From NCBI GenBank assembly GCA_038502055.1, contig JAXRKN010000038.1:496001-560000 (forward strand): 64,000 nucleotides of DNA, written 5' to 3'. Made by a program: the position numbers and the translations under genes. Below, piece after piece: positions 26,301 to 38,302 of this stretch (positions are counted from its first letter, which is position 1; every line of letters starts with the position of its first letter). Under the pieces are notes generated by a model. It was not told the origin of the DNA. It saw only the letters and a list, made by a program, of their open reading frames with translations, and did not search any database. The stretch comes from Tanytarsus gracilentus (lineage: Eukaryota > Arthropoda > Insecta > Diptera > Chironomidae).

Positions 26301-29300
26301 ATTTTTTATGGAAGAACACTCTAGGTGATGTCCTTCAGTCCCTATTGAGAGGCCAGCAACAACATCAAACGGAAATAGATTGAATATTATTTGTTTCCTC
26401 ATCGACTTTTTATGAGGCACAATTGACAGCGGAGGGAATACACGAAGATAGTTGGAAAATACACACAGAAGAATTGAATAATAAAGAGGAGGAAACAATT
26501 TGAGCTATGTTTGAGGGTTTGAGGGGTGGCAGTTGTTTTTATGATATCAAAATCGCTTTAAAAGAATTGTAAAAATTTTTTTAGATAAATTAAATTGAAA
26601 TTGAAATCAAAATTGAGCAATTTAAAAAAAAATATTTTTAATTTTCTTCTCAACCCCTAGAAAAATGCATAAAATTTAATTTTTTTTTGTGTGGGCGAAG
26701 CAAAACGAATGAGCAGATTATTAATTCATAACATAAATAAAATTAGAGTCATGAAATGTAAATTGTCATATATTTTTTGTCTCTAGCTCATATCAAGCAT
26801 GCAAAGCTTCTTTTTTGCGCATAGAAAGCTTTTCTCTAAGCTGACATTATTTCCAAAATGATGAGCACAATGATGATGGCTCATTTACAATGTTGAAGAG
26901 AAATTTTTATACGACAATTTATGAGTTGATATGCGAAAAATGATTGACATGTATGGTAGTCCATCAGTGCATTATAATCCGCCCATTGTGACTCATTTCT
27001 AGCTTCATATTAAATGCAAGCATTACAAAGCAAGGGAAGAATTAATTGGAAAATGTCATGTGGTAACAAACCCAAAAGCTCTTCATCTAAGGTAAAATTA
27101 TCTAAATCGAAATTATCTAATTGACAATTAGGTAAATGCCTGAAGAAAAGAAATTTTTCATGTCGCATGTTGCACAAAAAGAGAAAGAAAATGAAGAACA
27201 TGTTAAAAGAAAGTTGTAGCTCGTCAACTACAAAGGAAAATTGGATTATTTTCAACATTAAATGAATTACGTAAAAGTTTAATGAAATTTTAATATTAAA
27301 TTTTATAAAATTAAAAGATGAAATGACAAAAATGTCAGAAGGAATATTTTTACTTTAAATTAGCATTAAAAATTTATTTGTGATTTTTTGTAGTTCGAAC
27401 AGATTTTTTTTATTTAAATTTTACCTTAATTTTTCCAGTAATTTAATTTGATTGATCAAAAAAAATTAGCAAATATTTTTCACATCACTGATCTAATTTT
27501 TTTTAATAAATTTCCACTTTTTCGTGTAATAAAATGTTTAAAAAAAATTCTTTAATTTCATATTTTTGACCTGTTCCTCTTTTTAGGCATTTTATGTGCT
27601 TTATGAAAAATTCTTCAGTTCCCCCATTTTAATCTCTGCCTTTTCTATCTTAAGTTGAATGCTTTTAAGTTCTCTGAAGTTGACTTTAAAACTCTTCAGA
27701 AATTTTTATTATGTGCCATTAATCTCCCATAAAATTTAAAAAGCTATCTTTAAATTTTGCGTCTGGGGACGAATAGAGAAAGTTCAACAGTCGAAAGTAA
27801 AATAAAAGCATTGAAAACTCTCATAAAATATTTAAATGTCTATTGACATTATTTCATCGTCTCCTATATTTTTTAAAAAAATCTTTAGAAATTTTTTATG
27901 TTTCATTAAATCATGAAAAGTGAAAATCTTTCACACTGTATTTAAAGAAAATCTTTTTTATGTGAAACTCTGAAATTTTTATGAAGAAAAATTTCATCTT
28001 GAATAAATTAATTTTAAAAGCTTTTCAATAGCATGAACTTTAAATGTTCAGCTTTTATTTTCGAAAAAGTGTGTGAACGTGCTTTTTCCGGAAATTTTTC
28101 GCATTAAATCCAAAATTACACAAAAGACGCACGTTGAAATCAATTTAAGGTAGGAGAGAAAAATTTTAATTTTAAATTTTAATTAGCACTCCATAAATTC
28201 AATTAAGGGGATAAAATCTTCATGATCTTAAGTGAATACAAACATCAACTTAACGACATTAAAGTCATTTTGTACATGATTGTGGCAAAAGCTCTTCATA
28301 TCAATTTTCAACCCCATCTTCTTTGAGTCACTCAACCACATCATGTGTACTCATGCAACCCCGTATGTAGATCAAATTAAATGCCAACCAAAAGCACTAT
28401 TAATTTTGCAACGTCGACATGATGTGCTTGGTGAGTCGACACGATGAAACACTCGACCAGCATTTAAATTTCCTCTTTCTGAACCCTTTTACACGTCCTC
28501 AAATGTATCCTCTCTCACATGCATGCAAGTCTTGCAAATCGTTTTAATTGTACAAACTCAACAATCTGACAACAAAATATGCTCGAAAGCTTTCTTGAAA
28601 ACATCGTTATGCTTTTTGATGGGATGTTGCAAAATTTTGGTAATTGACGTGTGGTTAAAGTTTTTAGTAAGAAATTAAAATAAGAAATAATAAAAAAATA
28701 ATTTAAATATTCAGAACTTAAAAGAAGAAGATGAAAAAAAGGATAAAAAGTATTAAATCAATTGTTAAAGAAGATGTAAACTGACCCACAGTCCGTGGAG
28801 TAAAAAATGATTTATTATTCATTCGTTCATAAAATAAAATTCAATTTCTCTACACAGCACAGCTTCCTGACTTCACTTATAATTTTATGTTATGTCCCTA
28901 ACAAAAACAAATTATGGTAATTCGAACACTTTTTATGGTTTATTATCACTGCTCGTACTTTTTTCTCTCTCTTTCCGCTCACTCGAACCGTTTTAATTTG
29001 TGGTGTCTACACAATTAATTAATTGACCACCATAAAATCCTGCATAAATCCAATTAAGAGAAGCGAGCACCTTTAATTATTTTTTTGTCACTTTAACGCG
29101 CTTTCACCGATCACGATCCGAACAGGAGAAATAGTCTGCAGCAACTGAATGTTATGTTAGAAATGAGAAATGGAATTTGATGTTCACTGCGTGTCGCTTC
29201 GGGAAGGTTGGTGGATGTAAATTGTTCTAGACTAGCTTGCGCATGAGTCGCTTCATCGTATCGAGAGGATATGTCGAAAGAGTGTACGAAGGTGAAAGGA

Positions 29301-31290
29301 AATTCTCACAGTATGCAACTCTAAGCTCAGCGAGAGAGAGTGAGGAAGAAAAAGCTTAATTAAAGTCGACATAAAATACAATTTAGCAATTAATTAAGAC
29401 ACGAGAAAAAATTAGTAAACTTTTTCTTCGTCTAGGAATGTCGAGAGCTTTATTCAACAATTTATTCTCGGCATGCTGCTGCATGAATAAGTAGCAAAGA
29501 GTCATTTTATCAGATTTTATGACAGTTGGATAATTTTTCTTATGCAACGTCCGCCGCAACATGTTGCATGAATGAAATGTGAAACTTTTTTTTACTACGC
29601 GGATGATAAGGAGAGCGTAGAGAGAAAAGAAGGATATTCAACAGGTCGAATGCTTTACATTTCCACTCTATATTCACGTCACACATTTATCACTCAAGCC
29701 GTTGCTCTCGTCGCACAAAAGTACAAAGAAAAACCGTTTCATATTCCGATCGTGTCATCAAATTATGCACCAGTGATATTCTCACCCTCTCATCACGTGA
29801 ACGTGAAATGAATCAAATTTAAGAGAGAGGAAAAAAGTTCATTGAAAATTTATGAAGTATTCTGACATTTACCTTCTTCATGTATCGCGTTTCGGCTCCA
29901 CTCGAAGTCATTCATGAATGAAATCGTGAGAAAGTGAAGAGGATAAAGTTGATTGCTACTATTTTTAAGCAACTGTATATGCGTGAATTAATAATGCAAA
30001 TAAACTCATAAAATATTTAAGGCTCAATATCGAAAAAGACTTTTCACGGTTTACATAAATGTGTAGGTGCGAGCTTGAGTAATAAATTGGGATGTGCAGT
30101 CATACGTTAAAATAAATGAATTTATTTAATTTTATATATTTGTAAGATTTTATTAATCATTTAATATATAAAGAATTTGTTTGCTGTGTCTAAAAACTCA
30201 AGTTTAAATTGCTCGGAAACTTAAAATATTTCACTTCAATATTTTTTGGAAATTGACAACAACAGTGCGAGACATCCATCGAGAAATGTACACGCCAATG
30301 CCTAAATAAATATTTCATTTTCCAATTGAGCTTAAATTAAACTTTTTTCCGACGAGGCATCTGTCCATAACTTAAGGCAATGACTTTTACGCATTTTTTA
30401 CAGACGAGAGAGCTTTCAATGCTGGAATACTTGAATATTCATTGCTTTCCCTCCAAATTGATTATCGTATCAATTTATCATTTCATAAGCCATACGTGAC
30501 TTGTTTTTCGCATCATCCACTTTACGATGAGACTCTCGAGTAAATATTGAAGGCTTGAGGTTGTTTGACACAGCCACAGTTGAAGTTGACAAACTTGATG
30601 AAATTTCTAAGATATTCTCATTGGAGTTTTGACATTTACCTCTCACACTCTTCACTAATGAGTTCCTTTATGGAGGAAATGAAATTACTTGAAGGAGTCA
30701 CTTTTATACAAAGTCATCCATGCTACAAATATGTGTATGACGTAAAAATAGCTTCAATGAAGTACGAAAAAGAATTCAAGGGTGGATTTTTAGAATTGGA
30801 ATTTTTAATCAAATTAAATTAATTTTATTTAGGTATTTTATTTAGGTAGGTTATAACCTGGTAGAACACGAGTTCAAATTTGGGTGTTATTTGAGTTCGA
30901 ATTGAATTCAATTGTTGAGTTCAAATCCAGTTCAGTTCAAATCGCGTGGTAAGCTTTTGTATGAAAACGGTTGAACTCGCCCATATACGTTTGAACTAAA
31001 TTTGAACTCGATTTTCGATTTGAATTCAATTCGAACTGAAATTTGAACTCAAATTGAATTCAATTCGAACTGAAATTTGAACTCGAATTGCCCTCAAATT
31101 TTCAAATTAAAAAAATTTAGTTCAACCTTTGAATTCAAATTGAATTCAACTTTTGAACTGTTCCACTTTCCAAGTGTTCCTTTAGTTAATTTAACTAACT
31201 TTTTTTTTGCTCGCACTTATTCTTTTTTGCTGTGTGAAGAGAAATTGGAATTTTTATTAGTTTTGTACTTAAAAATTTTTCTTACTTTTT

Positions 31291-31366
31291 TGCTGCGCCG
31301 ACTCGAACTCGAACTCAGGACTTCTGTTTGCTAAGCGCGCGCGTAACCACGAGACCACCGAGGAAA
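31291..31366 (-). repeat. tRNA-like segment, probable SINE head or tRNA pseudogene
   Basis: On the minus strand the sequence begins CCTCGGTGGTCTCGTGGTTA and contains a near-consensus Pol III A box (TGGTCTCGTGG) and, about 40 bp further, a B box (GAGTTCGAGTC). The spacing and the CGCTTAGCAAA middle resemble a tRNA with its anticodon loop. The 3' side (GTCGGCGCAGC) does not pair properly with the 5' acceptor strand, so it is not an intact tRNA gene. It sits inside the inverted-repeat element. Confidence 0.55.
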
Positions 31367-31830
31367 CTTTATGTTAAAATCCATTTTGGCTAAAAGCTAT
31401 ATTTAAACCATTCTTATTTTTAATATCAATTTGCCAACTATTTCTAATATTTTTTGTCCTTTGATTTAAATTTTAAAAAACAAAAATTTTCTTTAATTTA
31501 TTTTTTTTAAGAATAAATATTTTTTCCTAATGTTTTTTGCAAGTTTACATTTGGATACATGAAAATTTTTGATTCATTAAAATTTTTGAAATTGAAGAAA
31601 CATATATAAATCAACCATTTCTAATTAAAAGTGACGATTTAAACTATCAGCGATAGTTTTGTTTGTTTGAGCACAATATGATCCGGGAATCATCAGTTTC
31701 TGTCAAAAAACACATATATAATAGATATAATTGGTAAATTATTGTAATAATTAAACTATGGATCAGATAAATATTCCAATATTTATTTTAACATTAAACA
31801 AAGAACAAATCTTAATTTAGGGCTTCAATC

Positions 31831-32180
31831 AATTCAAATCGAGTTCAAGTTTTGAAATAAATTTGAAATAAAGTTTATATTAACAACACAAAATTTCGTC
31901 TAAGTCCTTAATTCAAATCGAGCTCAGGTTTTTTAATAAAGTTCATATTAAAAACCCAAAATTTCGTTTAAGTCTTTAATTCAAATCGAGTTGAAGTTTT
32001 TAAATAAAGTTCATATTAAAAACCCAAAATTTTGTCTAAGTCTTTAGTTCAAATCGAGTTCAACTTTTGAAATAAAGTTTATATTAAAAATCCAAAATTT
32101 TGTTTAAGTCTTTAATTCGAATCGAGTTCAAGTTTTGAAATAAATTTGAGTTCAAGTTTATTTCAAAATACCCCAATTTT
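31831..32180. repeat. 68-bp tandem repeat, about five copies
   Basis: Units start with AATTCAAATCGAG-like sequence at 31831, 31910, 31978, 32046 and 32114. The last four starts are exactly 68 bp apart; the first unit is 79 bp because of a short insertion (AAATTTGAAAT). Each unit runs through a TTTGAAATAAAGTTTATATT-like middle and a CCCAAAATTT-like end. It forms part of the right arm of the foldback-like element. Confidence 0.85.
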
Positions 32181-34624
32181 AGTTCAAGTTTTGAATTCAA
32201 ATTGACTTCAAGTTTTGAATTAAATTTGAAATAAATTTAATTCAAAACACTCCAATTTTAGTTCAAAACTTGAATTCAAATTGAGTTCAAGACTTGAATT
32301 AAATTCGAGTTCAAGTTTTGAACTAAAACTTTAAATTTAGTTCAAGTCTTGAATTCAAATTCTTGTTCAAATCTTGAACTCAGCCTTAGAGTTCAACATG
32401 GAAATTTAGTTCAACAATTGAGTTCAAATTGAATTCAATTCGAACTCAAATGTTGAACTAAAGTGGCTGAGTTCAACATTTGAGTTCGAATTGAATTCAA
32501 TTCGAACTAATTTAGTTCATTTGAACTAAATAGTTCAATGTTTGAGCTCAATTTGAACTCATTGTTCTACCAGGGTAAAATAATAAATTTTAATTTTTTA
32601 ATGTCCACCCTCGGAAAACACGTAATAAAGTTTTCTCACTTCCTTCTTCGCCATAATGTGATACAAAAAAATAATTTTCAACTTTTTTCTTTTTCTACTT
32701 TTGTGTCGCCACAATCAAATTATCGAAGGCATTTCCAGTTCCTTATCCTCTTTTCATCATGCTGTCAAATGTCATTGTTTCCATTAAAATATTTGCTTGT
32801 CGATGCAAATTCACCAATCTTTGATATCAATTCCTCGAATCAATGGGGAACAAATAAATTGATTTAGTCCGATACTCAAATTTTAGAAGGTTCATGAAGA
32901 GAAGGTAAAAAGCACTACGTCGTTGCATCAAATAGGATTAAGGTATGTCTTGAGGGTTGATATTGAAGATGAGGAAAGCTTTAAAATGGAAAAATTAAAT
33001 CTCCACTCGATATTGACTCAGTGGATGTAAAATTAAATTTAGGTCGGCTGATGTTAAAATTTTCTTAAATTAATTTTCCTCAATTGGAAATTCTTTGATT
33101 ATTTCTTCGATGAAATTCCTCTTCGCGACGCTTCGCTGCGTCGTCGAACAATTCTTTCGTTCGATCTTAAGTTGTTTCAATAAATTTTGGTTGACCTTTA
33201 GCATCTAATCGTTTCAAAAGATCCTTCAAGTTAATTAGTCGAAAGATTAAAATTTTATTGACTTTTGAAGTTATTTTTGGGACCGGTTACTGTTTTTAGT
33301 AATTCATGTTTGACGCTAATAATCAAAAGGTACCTTATGAATATTTATTTAAATTTTATTTTTAGGCAAACTTGTCTTGAAAGGTCTCATCATATTAAAA
33401 TGCGGCAAGGACGTCCCAAAAGGCATGTTAAAGATTGTTTAAAAAGTTGTTAACATGACGTCATATGTCATCCATGTTTTGAGGGTTTGAGGCATGTCGT
33501 TTCACAAGAAAAACAAATTAAAGAAATAAATTTTAACGTAAGACATAAAAAATATTTTTCAAATGCAAATCTCTGCTTGGAAATGTCAGGAAAAATTAAT
33601 ATTTAAATAATTCTTTTTGTTAGTTTTTATATTTTTTAAATACGAATCTAAAATAACTTTTACAAAAGGTCAAACAAAAGAAAATTTCACAATTTTTCGA
33701 GATTTTTTTATTTTTATAAAATTGTTCAAGACTTGAAAAAATTAAATCTTCATTTTGATTAACCATACAACTTTATCATACACAAATTTTAAAAGCATTT
33801 GAGAACACTTCGAACAAAAATTTTGAATATCTTTGGAGGACGCACTTTTAGTAAACAAAAGTTCAACAGGTTTATTAAAAGTTTGAAAAGCTCTTGTAAA
33901 GCACGTGCAAGTTTAACGAACCACGTGAAAAATCATCGAAGCTTTTATGTTTACATCGAAATTGCGCATGCTTTAACGCAACTCGAAAAATTTCTCAACG
34001 AAAATTCTCACTCTACTTTGAAACGTTGTCGAGATCGCAGGAAAAATCGAAAAGCTCGGTTCTTAATTTTTTTAATTGTTAAAAATTAAACTATAAGTAA
34101 CTAAAACACTAAACTTTTGTTAAATAAGTGCAATAAACATTGAAAAATCGTTGCTAAACTTGGAATATTATCGAGAAAGTTGTGGAAAAGTTCGATGAAA
34201 ATTTTTCCAAGGCGTAGTTTTGGATTTGCGATTTTTTAGGGGTTTAAGTGGGAAATTTTAGAAAACTTTCGAAAAATAATTTAATTTTTATCAAAATAAA
34301 ACAAAAATTCATTAAATTTTTAAATACTTTCGCATTCAAACCATATTTTCAAGAAATTTTCACAAAAAATCGATAAAAATTAAAGCACTGCAGTAGGGAA
34401 AAGAAAAATCGATTTTCTCTCCATTTTCATGTCAGCTCCATATTTGAAAATTAAATATCACAAAGAAGGATTTTTCTGTTATGCAGATATTAGCATGTCA
34501 AATCATTAAACATTCATGAACTCTCTATTTAATTGTTATGCAATTTACAGAACTTAAAGCATGGTTAATCTCTAAAGACATAACACTAAAGCAGTTGTAA
34601 GGACACGAAAATAAAAGTTAAAAT

Positions 34625-36180
34625 ATGGGAAAGAAGAAGCAAGTTGCGGAAGAGGATTTGTTAATTCCAAATCAGGATAATAGAATTTGTGGAACGATAT
34701 GCGTTTGTCAAATGACACTAGTATTGTCGTGTGTAGCTGTGGTCTATCTGACAGTTGCAATTTATGTTCCTGCTAATAATATTTTTAATGCGGGCGTTGA
34801 ACTTGATCCCGTGATGTGCATCACAACTCGGAGTGCTCAGAAGGAAATGTGTAATTGGACGAGCTGCAGTGAGTGGTGTCTCAGCAAGGTGAGATATGAT
34901 TTTTATTATTAATATTAAAAGAAATTTACTTCCCGTTTTAAAAATCAACTCTAAAAATCAATTTTTACATCAATAAAATCACAATATTTCAGGGTACTGG
35001 AGCATGTCTTCAGATCTCGGTTAATCTGCGGAATAATGGCAGCCAGATAACTTTAAATAACTGCACAAATTCAATGAATAAAACTTGCTATAGTGAGGCG
35101 ACAAGAAACTACACGTGCATTTCGGAAGAGTGCAAAAATTTAACGGGAATTTTTAACTGCACCCGAGGCATTTGTCACAACATCACCGATGCTTTCGAGT
35201 GTGAATTTGTGAACGTTGATCCGGTTATAAAATGTTCTGGTAGACGCGGCAAAGTGACATGTATGGAAATTCATGGACTGTACAGTTGCAGTAAAGGCGC
35301 ATGTGAAAAAATTAGAGCGCCTTATAATTGTGACCGGAGATGTCGTGATATTCCAACACGTCATAAAAACGTTATACTGTTGCATGGCGATAATGTGAGT
35401 AAAAAAAGCTTTAAAAGCTCGAAGCAACCTAAATTAATTTTCAAAAATATTTTTAAGGTTTACCTCTCTAAGTGTGTTTTCGCTCAAAATGCCACAACGA
35501 AAGAGGAAGTTTGGAGTGACGCGGATAATAATGTCCTGATGGCATCATGCTATCACATTGTCCCGAATCAAAACAACGCAACAATTGATGCTCACGATTG
35601 TGTTAATGGATCGGTTTTAATGAATCGCACAATTCTCCCTGAACTCGCTAACTTTACATATTTGACCTATCTTCATCAAGTTGAAGCGGAAAAGAGCCAA
35701 GCAATCGCACCTTTGGACACTGATTTAATTATTAAAGAAGGTGCAGGATTAAAGATCAATTTTGAGGGATGCGTAAACACCTTGGCCGATGAGTGTCGTG
35801 CGTTTTTGTTTAAATATGGAAAAGATGGAAGTGACCATAATGCCAGAGCACGATTCCCTTGCTACTATTCTCCAAATGATCCATCGCATGCATACCAGGT
35901 AAAATTTTCAAATTTTAATTAAGGTTTAAATAAATTATTGAAAATATTTTAGACATTTGACTTGGAGAAAGAATATCGACAATTTATGATTGGATTTTTG
36001 GTTCCAACTGTTCTCATGGTCGTGTCATGCTTCACCCTGATTATCTGCCAGAAAACCGTAGTCGTTGGTGACGACTCAAAAATGAGATTCAAATGTTTGA
36101 CAACCGAAGAAACAGGAAAGCTTAGAAATAATGCTGGACATCACCATCATCATCATGACAGTGATGGCGATGCTCTATGA
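34625..36180 (+). CDS. TipE-homolog sodium-channel auxiliary subunit, long-loop type
   Basis: Four exons, all phase 0 (34625-34888, 34993-35394, 35458-35898, 35953-36180), give 444 residues. The layout is that of the insect TipE/TEH family, auxiliary subunits that raise surface expression and alter gating of the Para sodium channel. TM1 is at about 26-48 (MTLVLSCVAVVYLTVAIYV). A large N-glycosylated extracellular loop follows, opening with MCNWTSCSEWCLSK, equivalent to TipE's NCSWSSCREGC. The second exon is unusually Cys-rich with EGF-like spacing, as reported for some TEH members. The family landmark ARFPCYYSPNDP precedes TM2 at about 381-401. The tail ends in six consecutive His and an acidic end (DSDGDAL). 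Which TEH paralog this is cannot be settled here. An in-phase exon lies beyond the stop (see 36249). Confidence 0.88.
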
Positions 36181-36248
36181 GATCCATCACGTAAGTTTTT
36201 AATTAGTTTTTTGATATGATTTTTTTTTAATTTTCAAATTAATTCCAG

Positions 36249-36322
36249 GCATTCCTCTGCTGCAAGACACCCAAGGCAGTCCAGTACACCAACAGCAAGG
36301 CGGTGTTTTTTCTCTGCAATAA
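36249..36322 (+). CDS. Possible in-phase extension exon of the first TipE homolog
   Basis: After the TGA stop at 36178-36180 three sense codons (GAT CCA TCA) and a single C precede a strong donor, CAC|GTAAGT at 36191. The intron ends at ATTCCAG (36248). The next exon reads in the phase left by that donor as IPLLQDTQGSPVHQQQGGVF then SLQ and a TAA at 36320-36322. The product is coding-like, but reaching it needs stop readthrough, a base difference, or use of a weak upstream donor (GTGATG after HD in the tail, also phase 1). Otherwise this is simply a spliced 3' UTR. Confidence 0.4.
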
Positions 36323-37006
36323 GCTTATTTTCTCATCAACGATCAAAGAACTTCTTTTCCACGTTGAGAATTTTCAACTAAACTCACATACACACTCGAC
36401 TTTCCATATTATCTCACATAAATAAAATAAATTGCTTTGTTAACTGTTCGCTAAAAGAGTAACTTTAAAAATGCTCCGCAAAAAATGCTCATCGAACGTC
36501 GAACGTGATCAAATATGACAAGCGAATTAATTGAAAAAAATATTATAATATTTCAAGTTTGCTAAACTGATTTTTCATAATCACTAATTTTTTTCGGGTA
36601 TGAAGCAAACGAGAACTTTTCTTCCTTTATCGAACTTCTTTTGTGGACTGCACCACGAAATTATTCCGATAAAGAAGAAATTCTTTTTTGTCACCTTTAA
36701 TTTATTTTTTTTTGTGAAAATTCAGTGAAAGTAAAAAAATTATTTAAAATTTTATTTTTAAAGAACAATGAAATCATAATTAAAAGCAAAGCAACAAGAA
36801 CACACAAAAAAAGGAAGTCAATCAGAGAATTAAACAAAATTAATGGAGGAATGCGTGAAAAAAACCTAAAAATTGCCTAAATTAAATCTCAAAAAAAATC
36901 TTGACATCAAATCGTAGTTTAAATAGTAAAAGTAAATTAATAGCAGAGACAGTTGTAGAAATAACCGATAGAGAAAAAAATTATTAGTGACTATTATAAC
37001 CAAATC
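36323..37006. other. Intergenic region between the two TipE homologs
   Basis: This AT-rich region holds the 3' end of the first TipE homolog (an AATAAA-type hexamer at about 36420) and the 5' flank of the second. Nothing else was recognised. Confidence 0.5.
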
Positions 37007-38302
37007 ATGAGATCTAGTTCGAGCACGTTAAATGAAGCACCGAGCTTGGTAAACAGCAAGAGTCAAATTAGCATAGGATCAGCATCGAGTCATTCATCGC
37101 AAAAGTCTGTCGCATCGAAACTCTCACAAAAGTCAGATGTACCGTTAACGCGCGAGGAAGTCATACAACAATATTTGGACAAGGCAAAGTGGTACACGTC
37201 CGTGTGCTTGGGTGAGATGAAATTATTTATCTAAAAAATTTTAAGAAATTAAAATTAATTTCACTAACAATTAATTTCACAGGCACAACAGCAATTCTTT
37301 CGGTCTTTGCATTTCTTTTCTTAATTCCCTTCGTAATTGATCCCGCAATTAGTGCCATAAGTGCTGACTATCAACAAGATCCAGTCACATGTGTTGTAAG
37401 CGATCACATTTACAGTGAAGGTATCACAAATTGTACGTGGAGTAGCTGCCGAGAAGGATGCACAAATGCTCAAATTAAATGTCATCAACTGACAGTAAAC
37501 TACACAAAGACGCCGTATAGAGAATGGCTGTTAAAACCTCTCGATGTTGAGCTGATTGATTGGGATGTGGTCGATACAAGATTTCTAATTAACTCGGAGG
37601 GTTGTGGCTATCCACCTTTTGTGAATTGCACTGAATTTGCTAAACAATATGGGTGAGTTTGAATATTTTTTCTCCTGGAATAATTTATTAACGACTTAAA
37701 TTTTATTTTAGATACGAAAACGTTGGCGTTAAAACATTTCCGTGCTACTATAGTCGAGCATTTAATGAGCTAGTTATTGAACGCTACTCGTGGGATGAAA
37801 ATTTGCGACACATGATATTGTCGATAATTATACCGAATGTGCTTTTTGCAGTCTCCATAGGCGTTCTCTCATACTGGTACTGTCCATGTGCGCAAACAGC
37901 CTGCCATAAAAATCCACGAGTCTATGCGGAGTTTCCGAGTGCGAAAGAAAAGTGAGTTTTAATCTATTTCTTTTTATGTGCGCCATTTTAGAGCCTCTCT
38001 GTACTATCACACACACATTAACCTTAATAATTGTTTACACCACTTTTTGTTGCCTATTTTATATCGTTCACAAAAAATATTTTGTTCAATCTCATTTTCG
38101 CACAAAATCTGGCGTAAAAATCACTAATAAAATTTTTTAATAAAACCCCCCATTTCATCTTATTTTAACACGAACAAGAAGAAGAATTTCGTTGTTAATT
38201 TTATAATTTCTATTTTTCTTTTTTCTTTTTGTCGTTCTGGCATTTTTATATAGCAAACTTTTAGTGCATTGCAGTGATAACAGCGATGACGAAGAATTCT
38301 AA
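37007..38302 (+). CDS. TipE-homolog sodium-channel auxiliary subunit, short-loop type
   Basis: Exons 37007-37211, 37283-37652, 37712-37951 and 38254-38302 give 287 residues. The N terminus is a Ser-rich cytoplasmic segment. TM1 is at about 66-88 (TAILSVFAFLFLIPFVI), nearly identical in character to Drosophila TipE (FSLFAFLFLVPFVIEPA). The loop carries NCTWSSCREGC, matching TipE's NCSWSSCREGC, then GCGYPPFVNCTEF and FPCYYS, all family landmarks. TM2 is at about 225-247 (ILSIIIPNVLFAVSIGVLSY). The compact loop resembles TEH1/TEH2 rather than TipE or the EGF-bearing members; TEH2 is the better guess because of clustering with another TEH gene. The last exon adds an acidic end (CSDNSDDEEF). An alternative last exon exists at 39044. 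Confidence 0.9.

Larger units (their letters stand above)
30857..32574. mobile_element. Foldback-like element with terminal inverted repeats
   Basis: The left end reads CCTGGTAGAACA followed by CGAGTTCAAATT. The right end, read on the minus strand, is CCTGGTAGAACA followed by ATGAGTTCAAATT, so the termini are inverted repeats of about 24 bp with one indel/mismatch. Both arms are filled with variants of GAGTTCAAATTGAATTCAAT, and the palindrome AATTGAATTCAATT recurs in both (for example near 30903, 31053, 32424 and 32489). The two arms are therefore imperfectly complementary over 100 bp or more, as in foldback transposons. No transposase ORF is present. Inside lie a tRNA-like segment and a 68-bp tandem repeat. 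No clear target-site duplication was found. Confidence 0.7.
23397..34624. other. 11-kb region without recognised protein-coding genes
   Basis: Apart from the repeat element at 30857-32574 no gene was recognised. The sequence is AT-rich with many short ORFs of biased composition. A somewhat GC-richer patch at about 28930-29360 could be a distal 5' exon or promoter of the minus-strand GPCR, but no splice chain could be shown. A third CAACATGTTG palindrome lies at 29557. Confidence 0.45.

Noticed and set aside
29572..29811. 79-codon plus-strand ORF in the gene-poor region
   Set aside because: No domain, no splice context, no codon evidence for a gene.
31291..31366. Functional tRNA gene
   Set aside because: A and B boxes are good but the acceptor stem does not pair, and it lies within a repeat element.
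33799..34089. 96-codon ORF upstream of the TipE homologs
   Set aside because: Lys/Arg/Phe-rich chance ORF in AT-rich DNA with no recognisable motif or exon chain.
36142..36159. Six consecutive His codons as a tag or contaminating vector
   Set aside because: It lies in the natural cytoplasmic tail of a spliced insect gene with mixed CAC/CAT codons; it is a chance repeat.
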